Positions 62,419 through 64,000 of a stretch of 64,000 bases of DNA are shown piece by piece; the stretch's first letter is position 1; each line of letters opens with the position of its first letter. The DNA is from DATBVX01 sp963695985. GTDB taxonomy: Bacteria; Pseudomonadota; Gammaproteobacteria; Steroidobacterales; Steroidobacteraceae. The position numbers and the translations under genes were made by a program. Location: contig CAVOIC010000003.1 of NCBI GenBank assembly GCA_963695985.1, forward strand, positions 124,001-188,000. The letters run 5' to 3'. Below the pieces are notes generated by a model. The model worked only from the letters and a program-made list of their open reading frames with translations. It was not told where the DNA came from and ran no database searches.

Positions 62419-62430
62419 AGTAAATTTACT
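62419..62430. promoter_or_regulatory. AT palindrome between queF and smc
   Basis: AGTAAATTTACT, a perfect 12-bp palindrome in an AT-rich patch of the 92-bp divergent gap, with TACACT (62432-62437) as a possible -10 toward smc. It looks like an operator or a shared promoter core; no regulator can be named. Confidence 0.35.
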
Positions 62431-62483
62431 TTACACTACGCCGCCATCGTGAACTACGCCTGCGGAGTCAGCCCAGGGACATC

Positions 62484-64000
62484 ATGCGGCTAACCCGAAT
62501 CAAGCTCGCCGGCTTCAAATCCTTCGTCGACCCCACTTCGATCCACTTCCCCAGCAATCTCACTGGCATCATCGGCCCGAACGGCTGCGGCAAGTCGAAC
62601 ATCATCGATGCCGTGCGCTGGGTAATGGGTGAGATTTCGGCGACGCGCCTGCGCGGCGACTCGATGGCGGACGTGATCTTCAATGGGTCGAGCGCCCGCA
62701 AGCCGGTCGGCACGGCATCGATCGAGCTCGTGTTCGACAACAGCGACGGGGCGATCGGCGGCCAGTATGCGAGCTACGCCGAGGTCTCGCTTAAGCGCGT
62801 CGTAGCCCGTGACGGCACTTCGGTCTACCTCATCAACGGCGCACGCTGCCGGCGCAAGGACATCACGGCGCTGTTCCTGGGCACCGGACTCGGCTCGCGC
62901 AGTTACGCGATCATCGAGCAAGGCATGATTTCGCGCCTGATAGAGGCCAAGCCGGAGGATCTGCGCGCCTTCATAGAGGAAGCCGCCGGCATCTCCAAGT
63001 ACAAGGAGCGACGGCGCGAGACCGAGAATCGCATCGCGCACACGCGCGAGAATCTGGAGCGGCTAAACGATCTGCGCGAGGAAGTGGAAAAGCAGATCCG
63101 TCACCTGCAGCGCCAGGCGGCCACGGCACGGCGCTACCAGGTCCTCAAGGAGGAGGAGCGCAAGCTTGGCGCTGAACTGCTGGCCCTGCGGATGCGCGAT
63201 CTTGAGACCGAGGCAGTGCAGCGCGAGCAGGCCGCGCGCGAATGCGAGATCGGCATGCAGGCGGCGATCGCCGACCTGCGCGCCGTCGAGGCGTCGATCG
63301 AAAAGGCGCGCACGCACCAGGCGGAGCAGTCGGACCGCATGAACGAGGTCCAGGCCAGCTACTACCAGCTGGGAGCGGACGCCACGCGCCTCGAGCAGTC
63401 GATTCAACACGCGCGCGAGCTCCGGCAACGCCAGCGCACGGACCTGGAGCAGACCGACCTCGGCAGTCGTGAGCTGGCGGTACAGCTGCAGCGAGACGAG
63501 ACCCAGGCTGCTGACCTGTTGTCGTCGTTGCGCACCCTGGAGCCTGACCACGTCGCTGCCCGGGAGCGCGAGGCGGCATCGGCGCAGCAGCAGCAGGGCC
63601 TGGAGGCCGCGACGCAGCTGTGGCAGTTGCGCTGGGAGGAACATTCGCGCGAAGCCGGGGCAGCGGAGCAGAACACGCAGGTCGAGCGCGCCAGGATCGA
63701 GGAGATTGAGAATCGCCTCCTGCAGGTACGCTCGCAACTGGAGCGTGTGCAGACCGAGCGTGGCGCCCTGGAAAAGAGCGAGAGCGTCGTCCAGCTCGAG
63801 CTGCTGAGTGAGCGCGAACTCATTGCGCGCAAAGCGGGTGAGACAGCGCGCCACGAACTCGAAAGCGCAATGCAGGCGCTGCAGGCTGCGCGATCTGAAG
63901 AAAAGGGTCTCACTGCGCAGCTCGAGGAGGCACGCGGCCGGTGGCAGGGGCTGCAGGGGAACCTACTGTCGCTGGAGGCCCTGCAACAAGCTGCGCTGGG
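62484..64000 (+). CDS. smc: Chromosome segregation protein SMC, 3'-truncated by window edge
   Basis: SMC is the chromosome condensation ATPase. The open frame from ATG 62484 (MRLTRIKLAGFKSFVDPTS) runs without stop to the window end, giving 505 codons of a protein expected to be nearly 1,200 aa. The N-terminal ATPase half has the Walker A GPNGCGKSNIIDAVRWVMG and the QGMISRLIEAKPEDLRAFIE stretch, followed from about 165 by a long, Gln/Glu/Arg-rich coiled coil. It is an SMC rather than MukB or RecN by its length of head and motif. Confidence 0.95.
   Translation, partial: MRLTRIKLAGFKSFVDPTSIHFPSNLTGIIGPNGCGKSNIIDAVRWVMGEISATRLRGDSMADVIFNGSSARKPVGTASIELVFDNSDGAIGGQYASYAEVSLKRVVARDGTSVYLINGARCRRKDITALFLGTGLGSRSYAIIEQGMISRLIEAKPEDLRAFIEEAAGISKYKERRRETENRIAHTRENLERLNDLREEVEKQIRHLQRQAATARRYQVLKEEERKLGAELLALRMRDLETEAVQREQAARECEIGMQAAIADLRAVEASIEKARTHQAEQSDRMNEVQASYYQLGADATRLEQSIQHARELRQRQRTDLEQTDLGSRELAVQLQRDETQAADLLSSLRTLEPDHVAAREREAASAQQQQGLEAATQLWQLRWEEHSREAGAAEQNTQVERARIEEIENRLLQVRSQLERVQTERGALEKSESVVQLELLSERELIARKAGETARHELESAMQALQAARSEEKGLTAQLEEARGRWQGLQGNLLSLEALQQAAL

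Noticed and set aside
63063..63854. 263-codon minus-strand frame across smc
   Set aside because: Leu/Arg/Gln-rich mirror of the SMC coiled coil; the SMC frame continues open to the window end.

Overview
This GC-rich, densely coded 64-kb window reads as a chromosomal segment of a gammaproteobacterium close to the Xanthomonadales / Nevskiales / Steroidobacterales. Pointers to that group are an RpfE-type gene next to recJ-prfB-lysS (as in the Xanthomonas rpf region), surE-pcm-nlpD with no rpoS after it, sdhE-ygfX-rpoE-rseA-rseB, lepA-lepB-DUF4845-rnc-era-recO-pdxJ-acpS, lolCDE and exbBD-msbA-lpxK. I see no tRNA, rRNA, CRISPR array, prophage or intact insertion sequence. Nearly everything is core housekeeping; the accessory-looking material is two short repeat elements.

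Layout: (1) 1-8.7 kb: tilS (5'-truncated), then pyrG-kdsA-eno-ftsB-ispD-ispF-truD, each junction a 4-nt stop/start overlap, then an enoyl-CoA isomerase-like gene. (2) 8.7-11.5 kb: smr (minus) divergent from surE-pcm-nlpD-like. (3) 11.5-11.85 kb: an AT-richer island with swapped inverted repeats where rpoS lies in many relatives. (4) 11.85-18.5 kb: Mth938-like gene (minus), rpfE-like, recJ, prfB (with its +1 frameshift), lysS, murI. (5) 18.5-26.4 kb: ygfZ (minus) divergent from a 59-codon SDHAF4-like gene, sdhCDAB, sdhE, ygfX, then rpoE-rseA-rseB behind two sigma-E-like promoter boxes. (6) 26.1-37.2 kb: glutaredoxin-like gene, lepA, lepB, DUF4845, rnc, era, recO, pdxJ, acpS, a PolB-like exonuclease gene broken by two single-base insertions, rlmD, nagZ, and a PAS(LOV-like)-GGDEF gene whose light-sensing cysteine and GGDEF motif are both degenerate. 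(7) 37.2-41.7 kb, minus: csiV-like, mfd and a small secreted protein. (8) 41.9-51.9 kb: lolC-lolE-lolD, DUF2062 (minus), comEC, exbB-exbD-msbA-lpxK. (9) 51.9-58.3 kb, minus: a small acidic protein and gspC-D-E-F of type II secretion, with a GspE that contains no cysteine. (10) 58.6-64 kb: clpS-clpA, infA (minus), a 146-bp element bounded by near-perfect 31-bp inverted repeats, queF (minus), and the start of smc, which runs off the window.

Many genes serve the envelope: KDO synthesis, lipid A export and phosphorylation, lipoprotein release, signal peptidase, peptidoglycan precursor and recycling enzymes, the sigma-E stress circuit and type II secretion. A second theme is translation and RNA (tilS, prfB, lysS, truD, rlmD, lepA, rnc, era, infA, queF). 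The 18.5-23.7 kb block groups structural and several candidate maturation genes of succinate dehydrogenase. I did not find a clearly new multigene system. The strongest leads are the degenerate LOV-GGDEF protein coupled to nagZ, the two inverted-repeat elements, the cysteine-free GspE, and the complex II assembly island with its unlisted microprotein gene.
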